A stretch of DNA of 64,000 bases from JABHIE01 sp964584805 (lineage in GTDB: Bacteria > Planctomycetota > UBA1135), in assembly GCA_964584805.1 (NCBI GenBank), contig CAZPAY010000002.1:62001-126000 (forward strand), read 5' to 3'. The notes below the pieces were generated by a model, which was given only the letters and a program-made list of their open reading frames with translations, had not been told where the DNA came from and made no database searches. The position numbers and the translations under genes were made by a program. Of the stretch, positions 15,646 to 24,393 are shown one piece after another. Every line of letters begins with the position of its first letter. The first letter of the stretch is position 1.

Positions 15646-16619
15646 CGATCGCTGCGGGCCATTTGTTGATGGTTGTCATCAACAAAATTGACACGGGTGT
15701 CAATAGTGATTTTTATGCCGCCACGCCAGGCGTTGAAGCCCGTTGGTTTGGCGATCAATCGATGGCCGAAGAGTACGAGGTGTTGCAAACGCGGAATCCC
15801 GATGTGGACTTGCCAGGATTTAGGGATGCGCCATTACGCATGCTGCCGACCACCCCTTTTCTAGGTTGGATAACACTGGGCATGGGTATCCTCGGATTTT
15901 TGCTTTTACTTGCGACTCGTTTTTCTTCTCAAGATGCGATTCAATCCATGCTCGGCATTTTTGGTGCACTCTTTTTATGGACGGGCCCGGTTGAATACGG
16001 GTTGATGCTTGCCAGCCGGAGTCTGGGTGTTGCCAAATCGTTACAGCTCGTCGGCGGCCAAGTGGTCGGCGCCTACGGGGAATATGTTTTGCTGAAATAC
16101 ACATGGGGTTTGCTTACCCTGATTATGGTGTATTTACTTTTCTTAGAAAGTAATCGCGGCCCGATGTTTATGTGGCTTCGCCGCACTTTTGGCTTGATGC
16201 GCGGCTCGACTGCAAATGGTCGTGTCGACAATTATGGCCCGCGCACAGCGTTTCAATACATCTTGATGATGTGGTGGTTTTATGTTGTTTTGCTCTGGGC
16301 CTGGGATCCGCAATTCGCCGGCGGCGTGGGCGGATGGCTTGACCACGCGGTGTTTGCGGCAAGTTGGGCAGTCTCGGGTTGGTTACTACTTCGGCTTGTC
16401 CGCAAACGCGCGATGGGACCTGCACTTCGCTATGCGATTGCCGCAGTCATCATCTTTTGGAATACGATTGAAATCCTTGCTAAGTGGGGGGTCTTCAATG
16501 AGCCATGGCTGCTCTTGCGACCCGCAACAGCCATCGTATTTTTTGGCGGGACGGCCGTCGGCGTTTGGATGTTTTTGCGTGAACTACGCGCGCCCCTTAC
16601 TTTAAGAACTGAATCTTAA
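15609..16619 (+). CDS. Eight-helix membrane protein in the Fur-like-box operon
   Basis: A 336-residue polytopic protein. The first segment (ILAAVLVFLTIAAGHLLMVV) is followed by an external stretch of about 65 residues, then seven further hydrophobic helices (FLGWITLGMGILGFLLLL, WGLLTLIMVYLLFL, FQYILMMWWFYVVLLWAW, ATAIVFFGGTAVGVWMFL and others). I see no ABC, TonB, ExbB or FeoB motifs. Position in the operon, second behind a metal-regulator-type promoter and overlapping the first gene by 37 bases, suggests a role in metal uptake or stress at the inner membrane, but no family can be named. Its 3' end overlaps the convergent DUF4870 gene by 23 bases. Confidence 0.75.
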   Translation: MRAILAAVLVFLTIAAGHLLMVVINKIDTGVNSDFYAATPGVEARWFGDQSMAEEYEVLQTRNPDVDLPGFRDAPLRMLPTTPFLGWITLGMGILGFLLLLATRFSSQDAIQSMLGIFGALFLWTGPVEYGLMLASRSLGVAKSLQLVGGQVVGAYGEYVLLKYTWGLLTLIMVYLLFLESNRGPMFMWLRRTFGLMRGSTANGRVDNYGPRTAFQYILMMWWFYVVLLWAWDPQFAGGVGGWLDHAVFAASWAVSGWLLLRLVRKRAMGPALRYAIAAVIIFWNTIEILAKWGVFNEPWLLLRPATAIVFFGGTAVGVWMFLRELRAPLTLRTES

Positions 16620-16944
16620 GTGGGTAGTTGTGAAAGCGACCCTCGTTTGCAGCAATTGCGGCAAGCACGACATTGATTAAACCAATAATCAAAAGGATGA
16701 TGACAAGAATCAACCCAAATCCAATTAGAAAAAAGAATGGGATGCAGCAGAGCGTCCAAATCGACATCGAGATTTGAAAATTAAGGGCCTCTTTGCCGTG
16801 TGCGTCGACAAGTGGTGACTCGTGGCGTTTAATCAGCCAAACGATAAGCGGCCCAATGATTGAGCCGAAAGCTAGGCCGAGAATGCCCGCAAAGGAAGCG
16901 AGGTGGACCCCGACGCACCAGTTGCGCTCTTCGTTTGTTGTCAT
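16597..16944 (-). CDS. DUF4870 domain membrane protein
   Basis: Small membrane protein of 115 residues from the ATG at 16944 (MTTNEERNWCVGVHLASFAG); six more codons are open upstream. Family features are the first helix after NWCVGVHLAS, then PLIVWLIKRHESPLVDAHGK with the conserved D-x-x-G-K-E-A-L-N-F-Q segment, and two further helices (SIWTLCCIPFFFLIGFGL, IILLIIGLINVVLAAIAA). Function is unknown for the family. It converges on and overlaps the 3' end of the upstream membrane-protein gene by 23 bases, and diverges from the peptidase gene with 42 bases between starts. Confidence 0.9.
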   Translation of the reverse strand: MTTNEERNWCVGVHLASFAGILGLAFGSIIGPLIVWLIKRHESPLVDAHGKEALNFQISMSIWTLCCIPFFFLIGFGLILVIILLIIGLINVVLAAIAANEGRFHNYPLKIQFLK

Positions 16945-16986
16945 GGTGCTTATTGTAGCCATCGGTATTTATTGTAGTCTTCGCGC

Positions 16987-18171
16987 ATGGTACACGCTTG
17001 GAACCTCCCTCGTGGCGCTCGCGGAAAGCGCTTTTTTGATTCATCATTACGCCCTGTTGCAGAGTCGGCAATCCGACAAATCATGACGGCGCCGACCGCG
17101 CCTTATGCGGAGGCCTTGCCAGCAGCGGCGATTCGCAAATGGGCAAGAGAGCGTGGCTGGAAGGTCAGAAGCGATGATTTCGGCAATTTCATGGTGCGGG
17201 TCCCGGGGCAAAAACGCGGGGCGGCCGCGATAGCTTTTGTCGCGCATATGGATCACCCCGCAATGACTTTAGATAGCAGTGCAGACGGTGACGGGCGAGT
17301 GGTCGCCTCGTTTTTCGGAGGCCACCCCGGCGAGCGCATGATGGGGTGTAAGGTCGCGCTTTGCTCGCCTTGTGGCACTCAAAAAGCAAAAGCTGTCGTG
17401 ATTAAGGTCGGCGACAAAAACGCGAAAACAGGTAGGCTTGAGTTAGTGCTAGAGCTTAACGGGAAGCGCAGGCCGTCCGTCGAGGCCGGGTGGATTGGCG
17501 CTTGGGATTTGCCTTTGCGTTTGACCAAAAAGCATGTGAAAAATGTAGTCTGCGACAACTTGGCAAGTGCAGCTTGCATTTTGGCTGGCTTAGATATCGC
17601 AGCCCGCAACAACCCCGAGCGGGCCATCGAAGCATGGTTTACACGCTGTGAAGAAAACGGTTTTGTTGGCTGCCTTGAGGGCATCCGCCTCGGATCATTT
17701 TCGAAAAAAGTGCCTGCGATTGTTTTGGAGTGCTCACCTAAATTACCTCATGCTCAACCTGGCGATGGGCCCTGCGTGCGCGTGGGCGACCGGCTTTCGA
17801 TTTACGACCCCCTAACCATCGATTTGCTCGAAGGCTCAGCCGCATTTTTGAAAGAAAAAATCGATGGCTTCAAGTGGCAAAGAAAACTGATGGACGGCGG
17901 CGCTTGCGAAGCCACCGCATTTTGCCGCGCTGGTTATCGCTCAGCCGGTCTCGCGATGCCGCTCACCAACTATCACAATGTGCCGGATGATCGCAAAAAG
18001 CCAACGGGCGTCGCCCACGAGCAAATCGACCGAGGCGATTTTGAGCACCTGGTTTTGTGGGTCGCCACATTAGCCCTTGGTTCAAAAGTGAAAACTCCCG
18101 ATGACCCCGCAGGCGTGGCCGCCCGTCTCGAAAAGATGCGTAAGGCGCGTGTGGGTTTAGGTCGCGCCTAG
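16987..18171 (+). CDS. M42/M20-clan zinc aminopeptidase-like protein
   Basis: A 394-residue metallopeptidase of clan MH. Putative di-zinc ligands and catalytic residues occur in the usual order: His-x-Asp in FVAHMDHPAM, Asp in VVCDNLASAA, the Glu pair in RCEENGFVG, Glu in IVLECSPK, and the final His in LTNYHNVPDD. The N-terminal IMTAPTAPYAEA matches the start of M42/M20 domains, so the upstream ATG at 16987 is taken, since the frame offers no later start before that segment. Such enzymes trim N-terminal residues from peptides in the cytoplasm; substrate specificity is not visible. It diverges from DUF4870 and is followed by a convergent ROK kinase 23 bases away. Confidence 0.85.
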   Translation: MVHAWNLPRGARGKRFFDSSLRPVAESAIRQIMTAPTAPYAEALPAAAIRKWARERGWKVRSDDFGNFMVRVPGQKRGAAAIAFVAHMDHPAMTLDSSADGDGRVVASFFGGHPGERMMGCKVALCSPCGTQKAKAVVIKVGDKNAKTGRLELVLELNGKRRPSVEAGWIGAWDLPLRLTKKHVKNVVCDNLASAACILAGLDIAARNNPERAIEAWFTRCEENGFVGCLEGIRLGSFSKKVPAIVLECSPKLPHAQPGDGPCVRVGDRLSIYDPLTIDLLEGSAAFLKEKIDGFKWQRKLMDGGACEATAFCRAGYRSAGLAMPLTNYHNVPDDRKKPTGVAHEQIDRGDFEHLVLWVATLALGSKVKTPDDPAGVAARLEKMRKARVGLGRA

Positions 18172-18194
18172 TGCGCCACGCTCCTTGGCGTTTG

Positions 18195-19058
18195 TTAACT
18201 CGCTAAAAAAGCTGCACCCACCCAACCGGCGTCGTTGCCGAGAGTGGCGGCTTTAAGCGAGAAGTCTTCGCGGCGTTGCAAATGCGTTTGCTCAATCAGC
18301 GTGTCGAGCAGAGATGGCTCGAGCAAATCCAAAACGGGGCCTCCGCCGCCGCCGAAAAGGAAGACGCGTAAATCAAGCGTAAGTAAAACCTGTGCCAGCG
18401 CCTGGCCCAATGCAGTGCCGGCAGTTTGGAAAACAGAAAGTGCCGTTGCTTCACCCGTACGGGCCTGATTTGCCAATTCGCGCAGGGGCATGCCGCCGTC
18501 GCGCTCCATGGAACGCGCTGAGGCAAGAGCCTCGAGGCAACCTGTATGCCCGCACCCGCACATTACTTTGTGCCCGATTTTTAAGTGGCCAATTTCACCA
18601 GCCATTGCGCCTGTGCCAGGAATCGCGCCACCATTCAAAACCAATCCGCCGCCCACTCCGGTGCCGATCGTGATGAGAAGGAAGTCGTCGTGCTTAGCAC
18701 CCGCACCCATGCGCGCTTCGCCGAGTGCGCCGACTGTTGCGTCATTGCCGATGGGGACTTCTTGATTAAAGGTATTCTCTAGTGCGTGCCATAAATCAAA
18801 ACCACTCAAGAAAGTGAGATTAGGGCCACCCAACAATTCCGGTCGCTCGCGAGAAGGCACACCCGGCACAGCAACCCCGATGGGTGGGGTGCTTTGTTCA
18901 GGGAGTAATTCATCGACCATCTTATTCATCACCGCGACCATTTCGTCGGCATCATTCGGAGTTGGCGCACTGAGGCGTTTGCAAATGCCACCAGAATCTA
19001 AAAGTCCAGCCTTTAGATTGGTGCCGCCGATATCAATCCCAATGCGTTTCGAAATCAT
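18195..19058 (-). CDS. ROK-family sugar kinase (glucokinase-like)
   Basis: A 287-residue kinase. The phosphate-1 loop is RIGIDIGGTNLKAGLLD, the catalytic Asp lies in IGNDATVGALGE, phosphate-2 is LITIGTGVGGGLVLNG, and the ROK signature carries the zinc site EIGHLKIGHKVMCGCGHTGC (His plus CGCG-x-x-GC). These are the hallmarks of ROK glucokinases and N-acetylhexosamine kinases. E-x-G-H with LKIG favours glucose or mannose, but specificity is inferred. No N-terminal helix-turn-helix is present, so it is an enzyme and not a ROK repressor. It lies 23 bases after the M48 peptidase on the same strand. Confidence 0.92.
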   Translation of the reverse strand: MISKRIGIDIGGTNLKAGLLDSGGICKRLSAPTPNDADEMVAVMNKMVDELLPEQSTPPIGVAVPGVPSRERPELLGGPNLTFLSGFDLWHALENTFNQEVPIGNDATVGALGEARMGAGAKHDDFLLITIGTGVGGGLVLNGGAIPGTGAMAGEIGHLKIGHKVMCGCGHTGCLEALASARSMERDGGMPLRELANQARTGEATALSVFQTAGTALGQALAQVLLTLDLRVFLFGGGGGPVLDLLEPSLLDTLIEQTHLQRREDFSLKAATLGNDAGWVGAAFLAS

Positions 19059-19081
19059 GCTTTTAAGCCCGACAGGGGTGT

Positions 19082-19999
19082 TTAACGATTCCGCGTGCGC
19101 CGGCGGCGCGTGCCGTCTGAATCGGAATGCGTGCGTGCATCGGAATTTTGACTTTGATGAAAAATATCGAGTGCCTTGGGCATGATTTTTTCAAAATCGT
19201 CAATGCGGGTACTTGGGTGCGGATGTGTCGAGAAGAATTCTATGCCGCCACCACCGCCAGCCTCAGCCATGCGCTCCCAGACAGGGATGGCTTCCCTCGG
19301 GTCGTAACCGGCCGCGGCGGCGAGGTAAAGGCCAAGCTCATCGGCTTCGCTTTCGTGACTACGGGAAAAGGGGAGCATGACACCGAGCGTGGCAACCCCG
19401 CCAATTGCGGCCATCATGAGCGCGCGGTCTTTTGGCTTTTGGTCGCGCATTTTGACTTCCGCGCCAATCATCCCAACCGTAAGCAAGACGCTATGACTCA
19501 TGCGCTCCCCGCCGTGGCGCGCAATCACATGCGCAACTTCATGGCCTAAAATAATCGCGAGGCCGTTTTCACTTTCGGCGATGGGCAAAATTCCCGTGTA
19601 AACCGCACAGCCGCCGCCGGGCATCGCCCACGCGTTGACCATCTCTTTATCGTTGATGAGATTGAATTCCCAGCGGCAGCGCGAGGCAATCGACTCGGGG
19701 TAGAGCTTTTGCGCGGCGGACGCAATGCGCCGACCGATTCGCTTCACCATCTCTGCTTTTTCTCCGCTGGTCACCACCCGCGACTCGCGCATGGCTTCCT
19801 TGTAACCCTGCCGACCAAGATTCATCTCGGTGCCGATGCTCATCACATTTAACTGCGAGCGCCCCGTGCCAGGGACGCTCTGGCAAGCCGCAGGCAAAAG
19901 AGTAAGCGCAGCAAGAGCCATGATGCGGGCGCCGGGTAGAAAACGCTTGGCCGCGTGAGCCAAGGGCGAAATGGGAATCGAGAAGAATCGCAACAACAT
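19082..19999 (-). CDS. M48-family zinc metalloprotease lipoprotein
   Basis: A periplasmic or outer-membrane-attached metalloprotease. The zinc motif is HEVAHVIARH and the third ligand lies in SHESEADELGLYLAAAAGYD. GGGCAVYTGILPIAESENG and FFSTHPHPSTRI are standard M48 segments, the last being the conserved THP-H/S-R motif. A lipobox LLPAAC precedes QSVPGTGRSQ, matching LoiP/YcaL-type proteins that degrade misassembled outer-membrane proteins. The start at 19999 gives a long N-region before the signal; an ATG at 19921 (MALAALTLLPAAC) is an attractive alternative. The C-terminal 20 residues are Arg/Ser/Asp-rich. Shares its strand and probably its transcript with the ROK kinase. Confidence 0.92.
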   Translation of the reverse strand: MLLRFFSIPISPLAHAAKRFLPGARIMALAALTLLPAACQSVPGTGRSQLNVMSIGTEMNLGRQGYKEAMRESRVVTSGEKAEMVKRIGRRIASAAQKLYPESIASRCRWEFNLINDKEMVNAWAMPGGGCAVYTGILPIAESENGLAIILGHEVAHVIARHGGERMSHSVLLTVGMIGAEVKMRDQKPKDRALMMAAIGGVATLGVMLPFSRSHESEADELGLYLAAAAGYDPREAIPVWERMAEAGGGGGIEFFSTHPHPSTRIDDFEKIMPKALDIFHQSQNSDARTHSDSDGTRRRRTRNR

Positions 20000-20050
20000 G
20001 ATGGGAGGGGCGGCAATCGCGCCCTAAGTAGATTACACTTCCACATCGTC

Positions 20051-21610
20051 ATGAGCGCTACCAAGCCGACTGTACTCCTTGTTCTCGATGGTTGGGGCCA
20101 CGCCGCCGCAACCGACTGGAACGCCATCACAACCGCGCCCGCCGAGAATTTTTTGTCTTGGTGGAATGAGTGGCCTCATGCACTGCTTTCCGCGTCGGGT
20201 CGTGAGGTGGGTTTGCCACTCGGTTTGATGGGCAATTCTGAGGTCGGCCATACCAACATCGGCGCGGGGCGCGTGGTTTATCAGACGATTTCGCGGATTG
20301 ATAAGTCGTTGAGTGACGGCAGTTTCCTCGAAAACGGGGCATTGCGCGGTACGATAGCACATGTAAAACAGCAATCTAAATTGCATCTTTTCGGTCTCGT
20401 TGGCACTGGCGGCGTGCACGCAATCGACCGTCACTATGATGCGATTTTGGCGATGGCCGCGGCAGAAGGTTTGAGCTCATCGCAAATCGTATTCCACGCT
20501 ATTTTGGATGGCCGCGATACACCACCCAATAGCGCCCCTGAATTTTTGCGTGAGTTGCAAGCCATGTTGGCCAAGCACGGCGGTCGCATTGCCACCGTGT
20601 GCGGTCGCTATTGGGCGATGGATCGCGATACCAACTGGGAGCGCACTGAGCGTTACTGGAATTGCATGGTGCATGGTCGTGCTGACCACAATGCGGCCAC
20701 TGCGGTCGATGCAGTATCCGCTGCTTTTGAGCGTGGTGAAAATGATGAGTTTGTTGCTCCAACCATCATCGGTGACCCGGGTGCGGCGACTGGGTCGGGC
20801 AACCCTAGCTCTATTCAAGACGGTGATGCCGTTTTCTGTTTTAATTATCGCGCCGATCGCGTGCGCCAAATGACCGAAGCATTTTTGTTTGACGACTTTG
20901 GGCATTTTAATCGCGGGGTAATCCCTGATGTGCATTACGCATCGATGTGCCGTTACCGTGATGACTTCTCGTGCCCGGTCGCGTTTCCGCCGCAAGAGTT
21001 GCATTCGCTTTTTGGCGAGTTGGTTTCAGCAAAAGGCTTGCGACAGTTTCGCTGTGCAGAGACAGAGAAATACGCGCATGTCACTTTCTTTTTTAATGGT
21101 GGCCGCGAAGCTGTTTACCCTGGTGAAGACCGCGTTTTGGTGCCGTCCCCCAAGGTGGCGACTTATGACTTAAAGCCTTCAATGTCGGCATTAGAGGTCA
21201 CGGATGCCGTTTGTCAGCGTTTGAAGAAAGGTGAGCACGATTTGTATGTCGTGAATTTTGCCAACAGCGACATGGTTGGGCATACGGGCATTCAAGATGC
21301 GGCGCGCGAGGCCGTGCGGGTGGTCGATGCGTGCATTGCCCGTATCTCTAAACTCGCTTTGGCGGCTGGCGGCACGGTTGCGATTACAGCTGACCATGGC
21401 AACAGCGAAATGATGGTCGACCCGACAACCGGTATCGCACATACCGCGCACACGCTCAACCCCGTGCCTTTTTTGCTCATGGGTGAGGCTTATCGCGGAA
21501 TGAATCTTCGCGAAATGGGCGTGCTTGCCGATGTCGCCCCGACGCTGATGCAAGCCATGCGAATTGACCAGCCCGAAGTCATGGACGGCAGGTCATTGCT
21601 GCTGCCTTAG
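20051..21610 (+). CDS. gpmI: Cofactor-independent phosphoglycerate mutase
   Basis: Interconverts 3- and 2-phosphoglycerate in glycolysis and gluconeogenesis using two Mn ions. The ATG at 20051 is chosen because PTVLLVLDGWGH must follow the start; the frame is open further upstream only over the M48 gene on the other strand. The nucleophile Ser63 lies in MGNSEVGHTNIGAGRV, and DGRDTPP, GRYWAMDRDTNWERTE, KYAHVTFFFNGG, SDMVGHTG and TADHGNSEMM are all intact. Length 519 is normal (about 510). It diverges from the M48 gene with 51 bases between the first codons and its stop overlaps the convergent ygfZ gene by 4 bases. Confidence 0.97.
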   Translation: MSATKPTVLLVLDGWGHAAATDWNAITTAPAENFLSWWNEWPHALLSASGREVGLPLGLMGNSEVGHTNIGAGRVVYQTISRIDKSLSDGSFLENGALRGTIAHVKQQSKLHLFGLVGTGGVHAIDRHYDAILAMAAAEGLSSSQIVFHAILDGRDTPPNSAPEFLRELQAMLAKHGGRIATVCGRYWAMDRDTNWERTERYWNCMVHGRADHNAATAVDAVSAAFERGENDEFVAPTIIGDPGAATGSGNPSSIQDGDAVFCFNYRADRVRQMTEAFLFDDFGHFNRGVIPDVHYASMCRYRDDFSCPVAFPPQELHSLFGELVSAKGLRQFRCAETEKYAHVTFFFNGGREAVYPGEDRVLVPSPKVATYDLKPSMSALEVTDAVCQRLKKGEHDLYVVNFANSDMVGHTGIQDAAREAVRVVDACIARISKLALAAGGTVAITADHGNSEMMVDPTTGIAHTAHTLNPVPFLLMGEAYRGMNLREMGVLADVAPTLMQAMRIDQPEVMDGRSLLLP

Positions 21611-22734
21611 TCGCCGAATATTTTTTCAGGCACCACGACAGCTGTCGGCTCGCCATCGGTGACGCCTTCGAGCACGGCGGTTAATGGCTCACCGGCCTCG
21701 AATGATTTTTTGCGAATCAAACCAAGGCCAATCGGCACATCGCGCACGGGCGACCAAACCCAACTTGTCACGATGCCCATTTCGTCACCGGCATCGTTGA
21801 GCAATTTTGCACCACGCAGCGGGCGGACGCCGTCTTTAAAAGTTAGATGGCAAATGCGACGAGGCGCCTCACCGTAAGTGTTGATTCGCGCGACCACTTC
21901 TTGGCCGGTGTAACAACCCTTTGTCATGGAAACGCGCTGCCACTCGCCGGCTTCAGGCAAAGTCGTGCTGCCGTCAAAATCCATACCCCACAGCGGTCGG
22001 CCGGCTTCAACGCGGAGCATGTCGAGCACCGCCAAGCCACTCGGGATGGCACCCTTAGTGTCGTGCAATCGCTCTGCAATCAGGCGAATGACCGTTGGCG
22101 CCCCTTGAATTTCATAAGTTTCAACCCCGCGGTCAGGCCGGCGCAGAATCAACAAACCGCGGTCATCGCGCGCGATGCCAAAACCACCACGAGGAAGTTT
22201 GTCAAATGGAGCCTTGCCGGGCTTCACTTCGATAGCTCGGACGGGGAACTTTTCATCAAGTAGTGCTGCGCGAGCACGCTTACCAGTGAGTAAGAGTCGG
22301 GCAGGCTTGTAGGCGCTCCAGGACAAATCCTCAGAGAAGTGCATTTTTTCTAAATGCGCGTAAACGGCATCTAAAGCAGCGATGGGGAGGTCTAGCGCGA
22401 ACACATCGACTGGGCCAGCTGCAAAACGATAGACGAGCAACTCGGAAATCCAGTGGCCTTTTCCATCGAGCATTGCCGACCACTGACCACAGCCCCACTC
22501 TAGTTTTTCGATATCACTCGAAAGTAACCTCTGCAAAAAGTCAGCCGTATCGGGGCCGGTGACCTCAATCCATGCGCGGTCACCGCCATCAAAAAGGGCA
22601 ATGCCATCGCGGGCCGCTTCGTACTCAGCGCCCACGCTTGGCCCACGGACGGGAAGCAACACATCGCCCTGTGGCGTAAATTCAGCACCCCACTCTTGGA
22701 AAAGTGAATGCAGCGGCGTGTCTTGACAACCCAT
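21607..22734 (-). CDS. ygfZ: YgfZ/GcvT-fold folate-binding Fe-S maintenance protein
   Basis: A 375-residue protein of the YgfZ/IBA57 family, which uses tetrahydrofolate to support synthesis or repair of certain Fe-S clusters. The diagnostic motif is complete: KGCYTGQEVVARI with Cys274. GcvT-like features are DRAWIEVTGPDTADFLQRLL near residue 53 and the C-terminal barrel (HLTFKDGVRPLRG, PIGLGLIRK). It is not an aminomethyltransferase, since GcvT lacks the KGCYxGQE motif. It is transcribed behind the methyltransferase 39 bases upstream and converges on gpmI. Confidence 0.93.
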   Translation of the reverse strand: MGCQDTPLHSLFQEWGAEFTPQGDVLLPVRGPSVGAEYEAARDGIALFDGGDRAWIEVTGPDTADFLQRLLSSDIEKLEWGCGQWSAMLDGKGHWISELLVYRFAAGPVDVFALDLPIAALDAVYAHLEKMHFSEDLSWSAYKPARLLLTGKRARAALLDEKFPVRAIEVKPGKAPFDKLPRGGFGIARDDRGLLILRRPDRGVETYEIQGAPTVIRLIAERLHDTKGAIPSGLAVLDMLRVEAGRPLWGMDFDGSTTLPEAGEWQRVSMTKGCYTGQEVVARINTYGEAPRRICHLTFKDGVRPLRGAKLLNDAGDEMGIVTSWVWSPVRDVPIGLGLIRKKSFEAGEPLTAVLEGVTDGEPTAVVVPEKIFGD

Positions 22735-22772
22735 GGCCTGATTTTATCGAGTCGCGAATCGCGTTTGGTCAA

Positions 22773-23417
22773 TCATTTTTGCCCTGTTGCGACAATAAGA
22801 ATTTTGTCTGACAAAAAGGGCGCGCGGTGGACATGGATGAGATTTCGCACGGTCAACCCTGCGGCCGATATCTCGTCATGAATCTGCGACATCGATGGAT
22901 TTGATGGCGGATGATCTCGCAAACCCAATTTGTATCGGATGCGCCGACCCCAAATTCGAAAAGTGTGACGGTGCCGGAAATCAATCACTACGCCCACGCG
23001 TGAAACGCGATTAAGCTCGCGCAGAAATTGAATCCGCAATTCCGAGTCGCGCACAAGATGAAGCATTCGAATGCAAATCGAGGCATCAAAACGATTGTCA
23101 GCGAAGGGTAGTTTGGCCATGTCTCCCGACATGAAATGCGCATTCGGAACTTTTTGTCGCGCCTCGACCAACATGGCAGGCGATAAATCCAAGCCGGTGT
23201 ACTCGAAGGCTTGATGAAGCCATTCCGAAAAACGACCGGTGCCGCAGGGTGCGTCGAGCAATGTGCGCGGGTTCAATTCAGCCAGTGCCTTCCGAAGGGC
23301 GCGAGCTTTACGCCCATCGCGCCGCGCCCCGATTTTGCCAGCCCAGCGCTTGTCGTAGGTGCGCGCAACTTCCGTTGAGCGGTAACTTTCAAGCTTGGGA
23401 GGGCGAATCTGCGGCAT
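22773..23417 (-). CDS. Class I SAM-dependent methyltransferase
   Basis: A 214-residue methyltransferase. Motif I is LLDAPCGTGRFSEWL, the strand-2 acid lies in YTGLDLSPAML, motif II is MAKLPFADNRFDASIC, and IRMLHLV follows. The C-terminal region (RIRYKLGLRDHPPSNPSM, QIHDEISAAGLTV, LSDKILIVATG) parallels the methyltransferase at 5357-6040, so the genome keeps two copies of this uncommon subtype. Substrate unknown; the C-terminal layout recalls lipid or quinone methyltransferases with a membrane-proximal tail, but this is inference. It is likely co-transcribed with ygfZ and diverges from nnrD with 34 bases between starts. Confidence 0.85.
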   Translation of the reverse strand: MPQIRPPKLESYRSTEVARTYDKRWAGKIGARRDGRKARALRKALAELNPRTLLDAPCGTGRFSEWLHQAFEYTGLDLSPAMLVEARQKVPNAHFMSGDMAKLPFADNRFDASICIRMLHLVRDSELRIQFLRELNRVSRVGVVIDFRHRHTFRIWGRRIRYKLGLRDHPPSNPSMSQIHDEISAAGLTVRNLIHVHRAPFLSDKILIVATGQK

Positions 23418-23451
23418 CGCGAGAGGATAGCGGCATTATCCTGCTATCACC

Positions 23452-24393
23452 ATGCGACCCGACCTCCCCGCTCTGCCGCCGCGCCCGACCGATGCACATA
23501 AAGGCTCCATGGGTCGCGTCGTTTTGGTAGTTGGCTCTCGCGGGATGGCAGGCGCCGCTGTTTTGGCCGTCGAGGCGGCGATGCGTGGCGGCTCTGGTTA
23601 TGCCGTCGCTTGTATTCCAGGCGCGATTGGGCCAGATATGACGGCCGCGGTTCCGTCGGCGATTCAAAGTTTGTGCGGTGATTCTTCCTGCGAATTCTTC
23701 AAAGAGGCCGATGCTTCCGTTGTGCTCGCTGAACTTTCTAAAGCCCAATCACTCGTCATTGGCCCAGGTCTAGGCCGTGCCGCTGAAACCGGTACTTTCC
23801 TTCGTGCATTGCTGGTTGGCGTGAGCCGCGATTTTCCCGATTTGCCGGTCGTCTTCGATGCCGATGGCCTTTACCACCTCAATAATGCTTTGGGTGACGC
23901 CCTACCCCTGTGCGGCGCACGGGCGATTTCTGACGGAGCCTCTGGCTGTGAGAGCCTTTTGACTACCGGCATTCCGGTGATTACGCCTCATCCTGGCGAG
24001 GCAGCATTTTTACTCGGGGGCGGCTTTACGGTTGATCATGTGCAAGCCAATCGGGCAACAACTGTGCAGCAACTTGCCGATTCTGTGGGCGCAATCGCAC
24101 TTTTAAAAGGCGCAGGCACATTGGTAGCCGCGCCGTCTCACGCCAGCTTGCCTATCTGGAAAAACGAAACAGGCAACCCTGGCATGGCTACAGCAGGCAG
24201 CGGCGATGTACTTTCTGGTTTGATTGGCGCATTACTTGCTCGAGGGATGCTCGCTTTTGACGCAACTAAGGTTGCCGCTTATTTGCATGGACGAGCAGGT
24301 GATTTGGCGGCTGCGGCTCTCGGCCAAGATGGAATGATTGCTTCGGATTTAATTCATTATTTGCCACAAGCGTTCCAAGAGTTTGCGCCGTGA
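23452..24393 (+). CDS. nnrD: ADP/ATP-dependent NAD(P)H-hydrate dehydratase
   Basis: Repairs hydrated NAD(P)H (NADHX/NADPHX) by nucleotide-dependent dehydration. Family features: KGSMGRVVLVVGSRGMAGAA at the N-terminus, VIGPGLGR, VFDADGLYHL, the motif TPHPGEAAFLLG, and the nucleotide-binding NPGMATAGSGDVLSGLIGAL with catalytic Asp in GSGD. The NnrE epimerase half that is fused to it in E. coli and many bacteria is absent, so this is a stand-alone dehydratase of 313 residues, as in B. subtilis. Its stop overlaps the next ATG (TGATG at 24391). Confidence 0.94.
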   Translation: MRPDLPALPPRPTDAHKGSMGRVVLVVGSRGMAGAAVLAVEAAMRGGSGYAVACIPGAIGPDMTAAVPSAIQSLCGDSSCEFFKEADASVVLAELSKAQSLVIGPGLGRAAETGTFLRALLVGVSRDFPDLPVVFDADGLYHLNNALGDALPLCGARAISDGASGCESLLTTGIPVITPHPGEAAFLLGGGFTVDHVQANRATTVQQLADSVGAIALLKGAGTLVAAPSHASLPIWKNETGNPGMATAGSGDVLSGLIGALLARGMLAFDATKVAAYLHGRAGDLAAAALGQDGMIASDLIHYLPQAFQEFAP

